Positions 15,890 through 23,987 of a DNA stretch of 64,000 nt are shown in pieces. The notes beneath the pieces are model-generated. The model searched no databases and was not told the origin of the DNA. It saw only the letters and a program-made list of their open reading frames with translations. A program made the translations under genes and the position numbers. The stretch spans positions 69,051 through 133,050 of the forward strand of contig JAJYXR010000026.1 of NCBI GenBank assembly GCA_021801795.1, read 5' to 3'. Every line of letters begins with the position of its first letter. Positions within the stretch are counted from its first letter, which is position 1. This stretch comes from Actinomycetes bacterium (lineage in GTDB: Bacteria; Actinomycetota; Acidimicrobiia; Acidimicrobiales; JAJYXR01).

Positions 15890-17226
15890 ACAACTCCTTT
15901 CGCCGCCAGGGAGCCGAGCTCGTCGGCACAGAGCCCGAGAAGGCCGCACCAGATCTCCTCGTTGTGCTCACCGAGCCTGGGTGCTCCCAAGGGTAGTGGA
16001 ATGTCGAGTCCCGCCACGCGTGGGTAGGGCGCCTGCTGGGCCACCGGGCCGATCACCGGGTCGTCTACGTAGACGATGTCTCGCCTGGCCTGCATATGGG
16101 GGTCGGCCATGATGTCGGCGACGCTGTAGGCGGTCGCGACCGGTACGTCGAAGGCGATGCAGGCGTCCTCGACCTCCCTGGCAGTGCGCTCGGCGGTCCA
16201 GCCGGCCACGATCGAGTTGATCGTGTCGCCGTTGGCCGCACGTTCCTGGAGGCTCCCAAAGCGCGGGTCGTCTGGGATATCGGGCCGGCCCATCGCGTGG
16301 CACAGACGCCGGAAGTTGGCGTCGGATCCCGCGACTATGCAGACGTAGCGGCCGTCGGCCGTCGGGTAGTTGTCCAGGGGGGCCGAGTTCGCCAGGCGGT
16401 TCCCCTCGCGCTCGCGCACCGTTCCCAGGCGCTCGTAGGCCGGTATGGTCCATTCGAGGATGCGAAGCACCGATCCGTAGAGCGAGGCGTCCACCACGGC
16501 GCCCTGCCCGTAGGGCCGGCCATCCGCTCCCGGCACGTCGCGGCGGTACAGGCAGGCCATGGCTGCCTGCGCGGCGAACACCCCGGTCAGGTAGTCGGCC
16601 ACCGTCACGCCCGGCCGGACCGGCGGGCGACCCGGCTCTCCGGTCAGGTGCATGAGGCCCCCGTAGGCGATCCCCAGCCGGTCGAGGCCAGGGCGGGCCG
16701 AGTATGGGCCGTCCTGACCGAACGCGCTTATCCGGACGTAGACCAGCTTGGGGTCCAGATCGCCTGGTCCGAGCCCCCAAGACTCCATGGTTCCGGGCCG
16801 GAAGTTCTCGCAGAGCACGTCTGCGCTGCTGGCCAGGCGCCTGAAGAGGTCCTGACCCTCGGCCGAGCGGAGGTCACATGTCACGCTCTTGCGGCCGCGT
16901 CCCTCCACTGCCCAGAAGAGGGAGTAGCTCCCGGCAGGCCCGGCACTGCCGCTCTCTGCTGGCCCGCTCCCGGCAGGCCCGGTCTCGGCCCCATGGCGGT
17001 GTAGTGCGTGGTCGACACCAGTGGTCACGAATGGGCCGATCTCGCGCATGAAGTCGCCCCTAGCCGGCTGCTCGACCTTTATGACCTCGGCGCCCCACTC
17101 TCCGAGCAGGCCGGCGCAGAAGGGGGCGCCTATCCGGGTTCCGGCATCGATGACGCGAATGCTTCCGAGCGGGAGGGGCTGGCCCGTGGTCCGACCGTCA
17201 GTCCTGCTGCCGGCCCCTGGGGTCAT
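15886..17226 (-). CDS. CaiB/BaiF-family (family III) CoA-transferase (446 aa)
   Basis: Moves CoA from a donor thioester to an acid without ATP, through an aspartyl-CoA intermediate. Visible are GAEVIKVEQPARGDFMR near residue 45, the catalytic aspartate in PGLDRLGIAYGG and CENFRPGTMESWGLG. A Gly/Ala/Ser-rich spacer near residue 85 (AETGPAGSGPAES) is not typical of the family and looks repeat-derived. Both ends overlap the neighbours by four bases (ATGA), showing tight translational coupling with the enoyl-CoA hydratase and SDR genes. Its place between dehydrogenase and hydratase genes suggests it activates the acid that this operon degrades. Confidence 0.9.
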   Translation of the reverse strand: MTPGAGSRTDGRTTGQPLPLGSIRVIDAGTRIGAPFCAGLLGEWGAEVIKVEQPARGDFMREIGPFVTTGVDHALHRHGAETGPAGSGPAESGSAGPAGSYSLFWAVEGRGRKSVTCDLRSAEGQDLFRRLASSADVLCENFRPGTMESWGLGPGDLDPKLVYVRISAFGQDGPYSARPGLDRLGIAYGGLMHLTGEPGRPPVRPGVTVADYLTGVFAAQAAMACLYRRDVPGADGRPYGQGAVVDASLYGSVLRILEWTIPAYERLGTVREREGNRLANSAPLDNYPTADGRYVCIVAGSDANFRRLCHAMGRPDIPDDPRFGSLQERAANGDTINSIVAGWTAERTAREVEDACIAFDVPVATAYSVADIMADPHMQARRDIVYVDDPVIGPVAQQAPYPRVAGLDIPLPLGAPRLGEHNEEIWCGLLGLCADELGSLAAKGVV

Positions 17227-18230
17227 CGCCCGCCCCCGCGCCCGGCATCGCGCCCGGCATCGCCCCCGGCATCGCGCCCGGCATCGCCCCCGCGTCCGGC
17301 ATCGCGCACGCCACCGGGTGCAGGTTCTTCGCCCCCGCCACCCGGTGCAGGGGTCTCGACCGGGGGTGTGGTCGGCCTGGCTGGGTCACCGCGATCGCGG
17401 GCTGCGAAGACCTCCTTCATCGAGCCCATCCTCTGTCGCTCTTCCAGTGCAGACAGAGCCGTGGCGGTGTTGTGGACGAAGTGGTGGGCCATGAAGTGGT
17501 ACTGCCATGAGAGCCCCTTGCCCATGAGCTCTGCGGCGTGGTTTATGGAGCCCTTGACCACCTGGGCGGTGATCGGGGGGACCAGCGCGATCCTCTCGGC
17601 CAGCTCCTGGGCGCGCTCGGCGAGCTCGGCTCTGGGCACCACGCGGTTCACCAGCCCCAGCCTCTCGGCCTCACTGGCATCCAGCTCCTCGGCAGCCAGC
17701 ATGAACTCCTTGGCCTTACGTATGCCGAGCTCCCAGGGTTCCACGAGGAGCTCAACGCCGGCCCCGCTCATCCTCAGCACCGGGTTCTGGAAGACGGCAT
17801 CGTCGGCTGCGACGATGATGTCGCACATGCAGGCGAGCATCATCCCGGCTGCGATGCACTTACCCTGTACGGCGGCGATGGTCGGCTTGCGGAAGTCGTG
17901 GATCCTCCTGCAGCGGTCCACGTACATGACCTGCTCGTGACGCAGCTTTCCCTCCGGGGTCTCGCGCATCAGCCGCCAGCCGTCAGGCTCCGCCTCGCCC
18001 ACGAGCGCCTTCAGGTCGTGGCCGGAGCTGAAGTGCCTGCCCGCGCCGGCGAGGATGACGACCCGCACGCCGTCGTCCGCGTCTGCGGCGTCGAAGGCTG
18101 CGTCGATGGCATCTATCATCTCGCTGTTCTGGGCGTTGGCGACACCTGGCCTGTTCATCGTCACCGTGGCCACCGGTCCGCGGACCTCGTAGAGGACAGG
18201 CGGTTGGGGCTCGGTAGCGGCAGGGCTCAT
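17223..18230 (-). CDS. Enoyl-CoA hydratase/isomerase family protein (335 aa)
   Basis: Crotonase-fold enzyme, expected to hydrate or isomerise an enoyl-CoA. TMNRPGVANAQNSEM near the N-terminus and GRHFSSGHDLKAL (oxyanion-hole region) are clear, as is GKCIAAGMMLACMCDIIVA. The usual catalytic glutamates are not obvious, so it may catalyse another crotonase reaction. The last 50 or so residues are a low-complexity Gly/Asp/Arg tail from a 12-base tandem repeat. The start overlaps the acyl-CoA dehydrogenase stop and the end overlaps the CaiB start. Confidence 0.87.
   Translation of the reverse strand: MSPAATEPQPPVLYEVRGPVATVTMNRPGVANAQNSEMIDAIDAAFDAADADDGVRVVILAGAGRHFSSGHDLKALVGEAEPDGWRLMRETPEGKLRHEQVMYVDRCRRIHDFRKPTIAAVQGKCIAAGMMLACMCDIIVAADDAVFQNPVLRMSGAGVELLVEPWELGIRKAKEFMLAAEELDASEAERLGLVNRVVPRAELAERAQELAERIALVPPITAQVVKGSINHAAELMGKGLSWQYHFMAHHFVHNTATALSALEERQRMGSMKEVFAARDRGDPARPTTPPVETPAPGGGGEEPAPGGVRDAGRGGDAGRDAGGDAGRDAGRGGGR
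17241..17288. repeat. 12-bp in-frame tandem repeat at end of hydratase gene
   Basis: CCCGGCATCG occurs at 17241, 17253, 17265 and 17277, alternating with C(G/C)C spacers. On the minus strand it encodes an Asp-Ala-Gly-Arg/Gly tail of the enoyl-CoA hydratase. Confidence 0.9.
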
Positions 18231-19414
18231 CTCGGTCTCCCTTCGCGCGGCAGGCCGAGCATGCGCTCCGCCAGCACGTTCCTCTGGATCTCGTTCGTTC
18301 CGGCAAAGATGGAGGCAGCCTGGTAGTAGAGCCAGCTTCTCTGCCAGATGCCCTGCGACGGGTTCGCGTCTGCGCCAGCCCAGAGTGGTGCTGCAGGCCC
18401 GAGCGCGTCGAGCGCTAGCTGGTGGAGTCGCTGGCTCATCTCGCTCCAGAAGATCTTCGAGATGCTGCCCTCGGGTCCAGGATCACGGCCGCGTTCCATG
18501 GAGCTCAAGGCTCGCCAGTTCATCACCTCGAAGAGCCTGACCTCTGCGTAGGCCTGGGCCAGGCGCCGAGCCGTACGGCGATCATCGAAGGAGCCGTTCC
18601 GCTCGGCCAGAGCGAGCAGCTCTTCGGCGTGCTGGAGGTGGATGACGAGCTGCCTCGGGTTCAGGCCCCGTTCGTGGGAGAGGGTGGACCCGGCTACCTG
18701 CCAGCCTTCACCCTCGGCCCCTATGAGGTTCTCCACAGGAACCTCCACGCCATCTAACGTCACCTCGTTGAACTCGGACTCGCCAGTGGCCTGCACCAGC
18801 GGGCGAACCTCTACTCCGGCTGCACGCATGTCGACCACCAGCATCGAGAGGCCGCGGGGACCCGGTGTGGCGGGATCCGTCCGCGCCAGGCAGAGGCCGT
18901 AGTCGGCGAACTGAGCATAGGAGGTCCATACCTTCCTGCCCGTGAGCAGGTAGCAGCCACCCTGGTGGCTGGCGAGGGTGCGAACCGATCCGAGGTCCGA
19001 TCCGGCATCGGGCTCGCTGAAGAGCTGGCACCACAGGGACCTGGCCGAAAGGATGCCCGGTAGCCAGCGCCGGCACTGCTGGGCGCTGGCGCGCGCTATG
19101 AGGGTGGGACCTACCAGGTTCAGGCCGATGCGGCCGACCAGCTCAGGTGCGCGGGCCCTAGCGAGCTCTTCCTGTACCACGAAATGCTCGGTCGGCCCGA
19201 GGCCCCGCCCTCCGTATTCTCGTGGCCAGGTGATGCCGACCCACCCCGCTCCGGCCAGACTGGCCTGGAAGCCGCGCCCGAATGCCACCTGGTCGCCTAG
19301 ATCCTCGAAGCGCGGAGGCAGGCCGGTTCCGTACTCGAAGGGGAGGTTCGCCACGAGCCACTCACGGATCTCGGACCGGAGGTGTTCCTGGGCGGGGGAG
19401 AACCTCAGATCCAT
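18227..19414 (-). CDS. Acyl-CoA dehydrogenase (395 aa)
   Basis: FAD-dependent enzyme that introduces an alpha-beta double bond in an acyl-CoA and passes electrons to an electron-transfer flavoprotein (none is encoded here). Motifs in order: WCQLFSEPDAGSDLG, TGRKVWTSYAQ, a glutamate in LSHERGLNP (helix-G base position) and FAGTNEIQRNVLAERMLGLP. The ATG at 19414 starts MDLRFSPAQ, the normal family N-terminus. The frame is open further upstream but that extension has no similarity. It is the first gene of the minus-strand operon down to 13755. The divergent gene starts at 19561 and an operator palindrome lies between. Confidence 0.9.
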   Translation of the reverse strand: MDLRFSPAQEHLRSEIREWLVANLPFEYGTGLPPRFEDLGDQVAFGRGFQASLAGAGWVGITWPREYGGRGLGPTEHFVVQEELARARAPELVGRIGLNLVGPTLIARASAQQCRRWLPGILSARSLWCQLFSEPDAGSDLGSVRTLASHQGGCYLLTGRKVWTSYAQFADYGLCLARTDPATPGPRGLSMLVVDMRAAGVEVRPLVQATGESEFNEVTLDGVEVPVENLIGAEGEGWQVAGSTLSHERGLNPRQLVIHLQHAEELLALAERNGSFDDRRTARRLAQAYAEVRLFEVMNWRALSSMERGRDPGPEGSISKIFWSEMSQRLHQLALDALGPAAPLWAGADANPSQGIWQRSWLYYQAASIFAGTNEIQRNVLAERMLGLPREGRPR

Positions 19415-19514
19415 GCGCTGCGGGTCTTCTTCGGCAGCCGGCAGCCGGCCGACACGCCGCCACCGGCTACATGCCTGGTCTGCTCGCACATGGATAAAGC
19501 ATGGCACAGGTGGC

Positions 19515-19528
19515 TGACGTGTGCGTCA
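19515..19528. promoter_or_regulatory. TGAC-N6-GTCA operator candidate between divergent dehydrogenase genes
   Basis: TGACGTGTGCGTCA, an exact palindrome copy in the 146-base gap between the divergent acyl-CoA dehydrogenase genes. It lies 33-46 bases upstream of the GTG at 19561, overlapping the place of a -35 element relative to the TAAGGT box at 19547-19552. It could control both directions. Confidence 0.65.
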
Positions 19529-19560
19529 TAAATGCCGAGCCTGGGCTAAGGTTTTCTGCC

Positions 19561-20784
19561 GTGGACTTCGAGCTATCCGCCGACCAGGCTGCCCTGGGTG
19601 AGGCAGCCGGAGCCCTGCTGGAGGGTGTCAGCCCTTTGCCTGCGCTCAGGCGGCTGGTGGAATCCGAAGACGCATACGACGCCGACCTGTGGCACGCGAT
19701 CGCCGAGCAGGGCTGGCTGGCGGTGGAGGTACCCGAAGAAGAGGGTGGTCTCGGGCTCGGCATGGTCGAGGTGGCGGTTCTCGCCGAGCAGATCGGTCGT
19801 CGGCTAGCCCCAGTCCCGGTGTGCTCTACCCTGCTCGTCTGTTCGGCACTCCGGGCATCGGTGGTGTCCGGTGAGATCTCTCCGTCGACCCCGATCGGGA
19901 GCAGGGACGCGGCTTCCTGGCTCGACCTGCTGGCCGGGGGAGGATGCATAGGCGCAGTGGCCTGGTCGCGGGACATGGCATCGGTGAGGGCCTCTGCGCT
20001 CACCCCCCAGCATGCCTCGTCCCTCACACGCGAGCATGCCCCCGAGGGAACCGATCAGCAGACCGCAGAGCACGGTCGGGACCGTCCCGGGCGATGGATG
20101 CTCTATGGCAGGTCGGACCTGGTGGTGAACGGTCCGATAGCCGACTTCGTAGTCGTGGCTGCCACCGAGGACGGCCAGGATGAGCCTTCACTGTTCGCGC
20201 TGGCTGTAGAACCCGATGAGCGCCCGAGGCGGGAGCCTGCCATGGACCGTACCCGCAGCGTTTCATGGCTCGATCTGGCAGGCCGCGAGGCGGTGCGCCT
20301 GGGCAGAGTGGAGAGCGTGGAGGCGCTCACGGCTCGCGCCAGCGTGGCCGTGTCGGCGGAGATGCTGGGTGCCGCCGAGCGGGTGCTGGAGATGACCGTG
20401 TCCTACGCGAAGGACAGGGTGCAGTTCGGCAGGCCGATAGGCAGCTTCCAGGCCGTGAAGCATCGGTGTGCCGACATGCTGGTGGACGTGGAAGGCATGC
20501 GCTCGGCGGTCTACTACGCAGCCTGGTGCGTGGGAGCCATGGATGCCGACGCGCAGGCTGCGGCGTCGGTGGCGAAGATGTGGTGCTCGGACGCCGCACG
20601 GCGGGTGATGGCGTCTGGGCTGCAGGTGCACGGCGGCATCGGGTTCACCTGGGAGCACGACCTGCATCTGTTCCTGAAGAGGTCCCAGCTCGATCAGTCC
20701 TCCTACGGCGACGCCACCTGGCACCGCGACCGCCTGGCTGGCCTGCTGAGAGAGCGCGTCGGAGCTGGAGCCTCCCTGTTCTGA
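19561..20784 (+). CDS. Acyl-CoA dehydrogenase, beta-type (407 aa)
   Basis: Acyl-CoA dehydrogenase-like protein of the class with RVQFGRPIGSFQAVKHR and VHGGIGFTWEHDLHLF near the C-terminus. It closely resembles the first half of the fused enzyme at 10059. Such chains pair with a second, catalytic type of chain in heterotetramers of steroid-degrading actinobacteria, so it may pair with the product of 18227-19414 or 23988-25184 (inference). The start chosen is GTG 19561, which begins VDFELSADQ, a standard N-terminus, and lies 8 bases after a TAAGGT box (leaderless). ATG 19501 would add 20 unrelated residues that cross the operator. Confidence 0.85.
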   Translation: MDFELSADQAALGEAAGALLEGVSPLPALRRLVESEDAYDADLWHAIAEQGWLAVEVPEEEGGLGLGMVEVAVLAEQIGRRLAPVPVCSTLLVCSALRASVVSGEISPSTPIGSRDAASWLDLLAGGGCIGAVAWSRDMASVRASALTPQHASSLTREHAPEGTDQQTAEHGRDRPGRWMLYGRSDLVVNGPIADFVVVAATEDGQDEPSLFALAVEPDERPRREPAMDRTRSVSWLDLAGREAVRLGRVESVEALTARASVAVSAEMLGAAERVLEMTVSYAKDRVQFGRPIGSFQAVKHRCADMLVDVEGMRSAVYYAAWCVGAMDADAQAAASVAKMWCSDAARRVMASGLQVHGGIGFTWEHDLHLFLKRSQLDQSSYGDATWHRDRLAGLLRERVGAGASLF

Positions 20785-20860
20785 GAGCGCAGCCACCACC
20801 AGCGAGGTGCGAATAGAGCCACCACCCGCTCGTCGGCAGCCGGTCATCGAGATATGGCGC

Positions 20861-22315
20861 TCATGCCTGTAGGCGCTGGAGCTCCTGGAGGTAAAGCTCG
20901 AGGAAGCATCTCGCGTCGGAGTCGCTGAAGGCAGACCGGCACCAGCGGGCGGAGAGGCTGAGCCGTCCGTTCGTGGTGACCGCGCCCAGGACTATTCCCT
21001 GCGGAGGACGGCAGGGCGGGCTGAACCAGAGCCTCTCCACCACGGGCGCGCCCGATGCCGGAGAGGGACCCTCCCCGGCAGGGCCGGATCCGATGTGTGG
21101 CCTCGGCTCCTGGACACCGAGGTTCGAGAGGCGGGCGCTCGCAGCGAAGAAGTCGTTCGTGATCCGGCCGACCAGCGGAGGCAGCAGCGACCTTATGCGG
21201 TAGGGGGCGAGCGCGAGGGCATGGAGGACACCGGTAGGGTCTCTCACTGCCCTGCCTTCCTTCGCGTAGTGGGTCTGGGCGGCTATCGCCTGGAGCAGGA
21301 GCCGCGGCTCGGAGCGCTCTGCGGGAGTGCTGAAGGTGGTGGTCTGCAGGGTGGCGTTAGCCACCGGCGGCTCTGGACCGTCCCGACCTCCCAGGTAAAC
21401 CGGCACCACCACGCTCACGAGGCCGGAGTCGGCCAGCGCCAGGCTCAGGCGGCCACTTCGCTGCCTCCCGGATGCCCAGGAGGCGATGGCGAGGTGGAGC
21501 GCGGCCACCAGCACGTCGTTCACCGTTGGTCTGGCTACCGCTCCAGCTCGCGGGAGCGCCTCTGGAAGGCGTGGCGGGTCCGTCTCTATCACCATGATCC
21601 CGTAACCCGAGGCCCCGGGGTCGCCGTCGCCGGATATCTTCAGGCTCGGCCGCCAGGGGCGGCCCGGAGCACTCTTGGTGGCCCGACCGGCTGGGCGCGA
21701 TCCGGCGCTGTCCGAGGTGCGAGGACCCCGTTGCTCCAGGTCGGCCAGGTCGGATGCCTCCGACCGCAGTCGAACCCCGGCATAGGCGCTCAGAGTAGCG
21801 TCGAGCATCCTGATGAGGCCTACACCGTCGAAGGCGGCGTGATTGCAGACGATGGCGATGGAAGTTCCTCCCGGTCCCGGTCCCGGTCCAGAGGATCCAG
21901 GGGCCGGGCCCGGATGGGGAGGTTCGGAGGAAGGTGCAGGCAGGCCCCACCCATCGGGGATGTCCTTCCAGAGGGCGACCCTGAGAGGCGGCGACGTGGA
22001 TAGCTCTATCGGCGTGCTCAGCAGCTCTGCCGCCGACAGTCCGCTCACCACTGGGTTCAGGTCGAGCTCATCTGGTATCTCCCAGTAGGCGTGGCGTGAC
22101 CAGGCCGGGCTGGGTGCCAGGCGGGCGTGGGCAAGCGGGTGGGCCATGACAGCCTCTGTCACCGCCTCGACGAGGCGTTTCTCGTCGAGCTCTCCGGTGA
22201 GCAGGGCACCGAGCGCGACGGTCATGGGCCAGCGGGCCACCTCGCTCATCACCACCCCCTCCTCGAGGAGGTTCAGCTCCACCCGTGGCGTCTCGGCGCC
22301 CCGTGGACTCTCCAC
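20861..22315 (-). CDS. Condensation-domain-type acyltransferase (484 aa)
   Basis: The motif HAAFDG at residues 159-164 (preceded by Asn) matches the catalytic HxxxDG of the condensation/PapA/WES-DGAT superfamily, which transfers acyl groups from thioesters to alcohols or amines. The N-terminus VELNLLEEG is also of that type. A Pro/Gly-rich insert lies just before the active site (residues 130-150). An acyltransferase in a breakdown cluster is unusual. It might form a storage ester or an acylated conjugate. The GTG at 22315 sits five bases after the ligase stop, and a GTG slightly downstream at the VELN position is an alternative. The exact family is uncertain. Confidence 0.65.
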   Translation of the reverse strand: MESPRGAETPRVELNLLEEGVVMSEVARWPMTVALGALLTGELDEKRLVEAVTEAVMAHPLAHARLAPSPAWSRHAYWEIPDELDLNPVVSGLSAAELLSTPIELSTSPPLRVALWKDIPDGWGLPAPSSEPPHPGPAPGSSGPGPGPGGTSIAIVCNHAAFDGVGLIRMLDATLSAYAGVRLRSEASDLADLEQRGPRTSDSAGSRPAGRATKSAPGRPWRPSLKISGDGDPGASGYGIMVIETDPPRLPEALPRAGAVARPTVNDVLVAALHLAIASWASGRQRSGRLSLALADSGLVSVVVPVYLGGRDGPEPPVANATLQTTTFSTPAERSEPRLLLQAIAAQTHYAKEGRAVRDPTGVLHALALAPYRIRSLLPPLVGRITNDFFAASARLSNLGVQEPRPHIGSGPAGEGPSPASGAPVVERLWFSPPCRPPQGIVLGAVTTNGRLSLSARWCRSAFSDSDARCFLELYLQELQRLQA

Positions 22316-22319
22316 GGGA

Positions 22320-23927
22320 TCAGGCGTCCCGAGGTGCCGGGGCGCCCTCGGAGGCAGCCAACGCTCGGATGGCGGCGCGGTCGGGCTTACCGGCAGCCAG
22401 GGTGGGGATCTGTGGGAGCACGAGGATCAGCTCGGGGGTCTTGAACATGGTGATGCCCTGCGATCGGAACCATTCCCGGCAGGTGGCTAGGTCGAAGTGG
22501 CCTGAGGTGCTGACCGCCGCCGCGACCCTCTCGCCGGTGGCTGCGTCCGGGATGCCCACGGCTACTGCCTGGCGGACAGCCGGATGGGACTCCAGGACGG
22601 CCTCTACCTCCGAAGCGGAGATGTTCTCGCCGGAGCGGATGATTATGTCTGAGAGACGGCCCATCACGGTGAGCCAGCCGTCGTCGAGCGCACCGAGATC
22701 TCCGGTGCGGAACCAGCCGCCGGGCTCCACGATCACCTTCTCGGTGTAGGTCCGGTCGGCGTATCCGACGAAGAGCTCGGGGCCGCGTAGCCATATCTCT
22801 CCGGTGTCGCTGCCCGGATCGAGCTGAGCGCCGGTAGCCGGGTCACCTAGGACGAGCTCCACCTCTCCCAGAGCGTGCCCGTCGGTCTCGCGCGCTCGGT
22901 CGGGGGGATCGCCGGGGATCGAGGTGGTCACCGTCGGCGCCTCGGTGGAGCCGTAGGTTCGCTTCACCGTGCAGCCGAATCGCTCCGCGAGGCCGGCCAC
23001 GAAGGCCGGGCTTATGGAAGCCCCCCCGGTGGAGACGAGGCGCATGGAGCGCACCTTCTCGGCCGAGAAGCTTCCCGCCTCGCCCATCTGCAGGAAGAAG
23101 ACCGGTGGTGCACCCATGAAGGTGACCCTCTCCGCGGCGATGAGACCCAGTGCCTCGTCGGGATCCCAGCGGTCCATCAGCGTGACGGGCAGACCGGCCA
23201 GCGAGGGTATGAGCACCCCGTTCAGGAGCCCCGAGATGTGGGCCAGGGGCGCGGGCATCAGTAGTGCGTCGCTCGGCCCCAGCCCGTGGGCACGAGACAT
23301 GAGCGTTGCCTTGTAGCCGAGGCCACGATGGGTGTGCAGCACGGCTTTGGGTACCCCGGTGGACCCGGAGGTGAACAGCGCTACCGCGATGTCGCCAGCC
23401 TCTGCCGGGGAGTCCGGGGCTCTCACGCTGGGGCCGTAGGGAAGTACCCGTAGGAGGGAGTCGGGGTCCCCCCCGTGCACCACCTCGAGCGCCCCCTCCA
23501 CTCCGGCGGCAGGCATGGTGGGATCCGAGATGACCACCCTGGGGCCGACCTGGTCCAGGGCAGCCCTCACCTCGCGCTCTCCCAGCCGGTGGTGGAGGGG
23601 AGCTGCCACGGCGCCGATCCGCCAGCAGGCGCGGTAGAGGGCGACTGCCGGTATGCCGTTGGGCAGCTGCCAGGCGACCGTCGAGGCCCGGGTGGCACCT
23701 GCAGACCGTAGGTGTCCGGCCAGAGCTCCAACCAGTGCATCGAGCTCCATCCCGGTCATCGTGGCGTCCCTGGCTCTGAGGGCACGGCTCTCGGTGCGCG
23801 GCGTGCATGCCTCTATGGACCCACGGTCCCATGGACCACCGGGACGCAGGTAGTGGCGCTCCAGGGCCAGCTTCCTGGTGGGTTCGAGGATGATCCCTGG
23901 AGTCGAGGGGGGGCGCTGGTCGTTCAT
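22320..23927 (-). CDS. AMP-dependent acyl-CoA synthetase/ligase (535 aa)
   Basis: ANL-superfamily ligase with TSGSTGVPK at about residues 186-194, YGSTEAPTV in the acyl-adenylate site, WFRTGDLGALDDGW, and a C-terminal lysine in LAAGKPDR. The ATG at 23927 begins MNDQRPPST; a slightly longer frame lacks support. It is divergent from the acyl-CoA dehydrogenase at 23988 with only 60 bases between. It probably shares an mRNA with the condensation-type acyltransferase downstream, and so might supply that enzyme with its acyl-CoA or acyl-adenylate (inference). Confidence 0.88.
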   Translation of the reverse strand: MNDQRPPSTPGIILEPTRKLALERHYLRPGGPWDRGSIEACTPRTESRALRARDATMTGMELDALVGALAGHLRSAGATRASTVAWQLPNGIPAVALYRACWRIGAVAAPLHHRLGEREVRAALDQVGPRVVISDPTMPAAGVEGALEVVHGGDPDSLLRVLPYGPSVRAPDSPAEAGDIAVALFTSGSTGVPKAVLHTHRGLGYKATLMSRAHGLGPSDALLMPAPLAHISGLLNGVLIPSLAGLPVTLMDRWDPDEALGLIAAERVTFMGAPPVFFLQMGEAGSFSAEKVRSMRLVSTGGASISPAFVAGLAERFGCTVKRTYGSTEAPTVTTSIPGDPPDRARETDGHALGEVELVLGDPATGAQLDPGSDTGEIWLRGPELFVGYADRTYTEKVIVEPGGWFRTGDLGALDDGWLTVMGRLSDIIIRSGENISASEVEAVLESHPAVRQAVAVGIPDAATGERVAAAVSTSGHFDLATCREWFRSQGITMFKTPELILVLPQIPTLAAGKPDRAAIRALAASEGAPAPRDA

Positions 23928-23987
23928 GGCGTGGTCCAGACTCTCGGAGCCTTTCGCGACGAGCATAGGTGTGCAAGCATCGTCGGA

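Noticed and set aside
19501-19560. N-terminal extension of the acyl-CoA dehydrogenase from ATG 19501
   Set aside because: The extra residues have no family similarity and cover the operator and -10 box; GTG 19561 gives the normal N-terminus.
22146-22164. TGAC and GTCA with seven-base spacing in the acyltransferase gene
   Set aside because: Spacing differs from the six bases of all eight exact copies and it lies in coding sequence.
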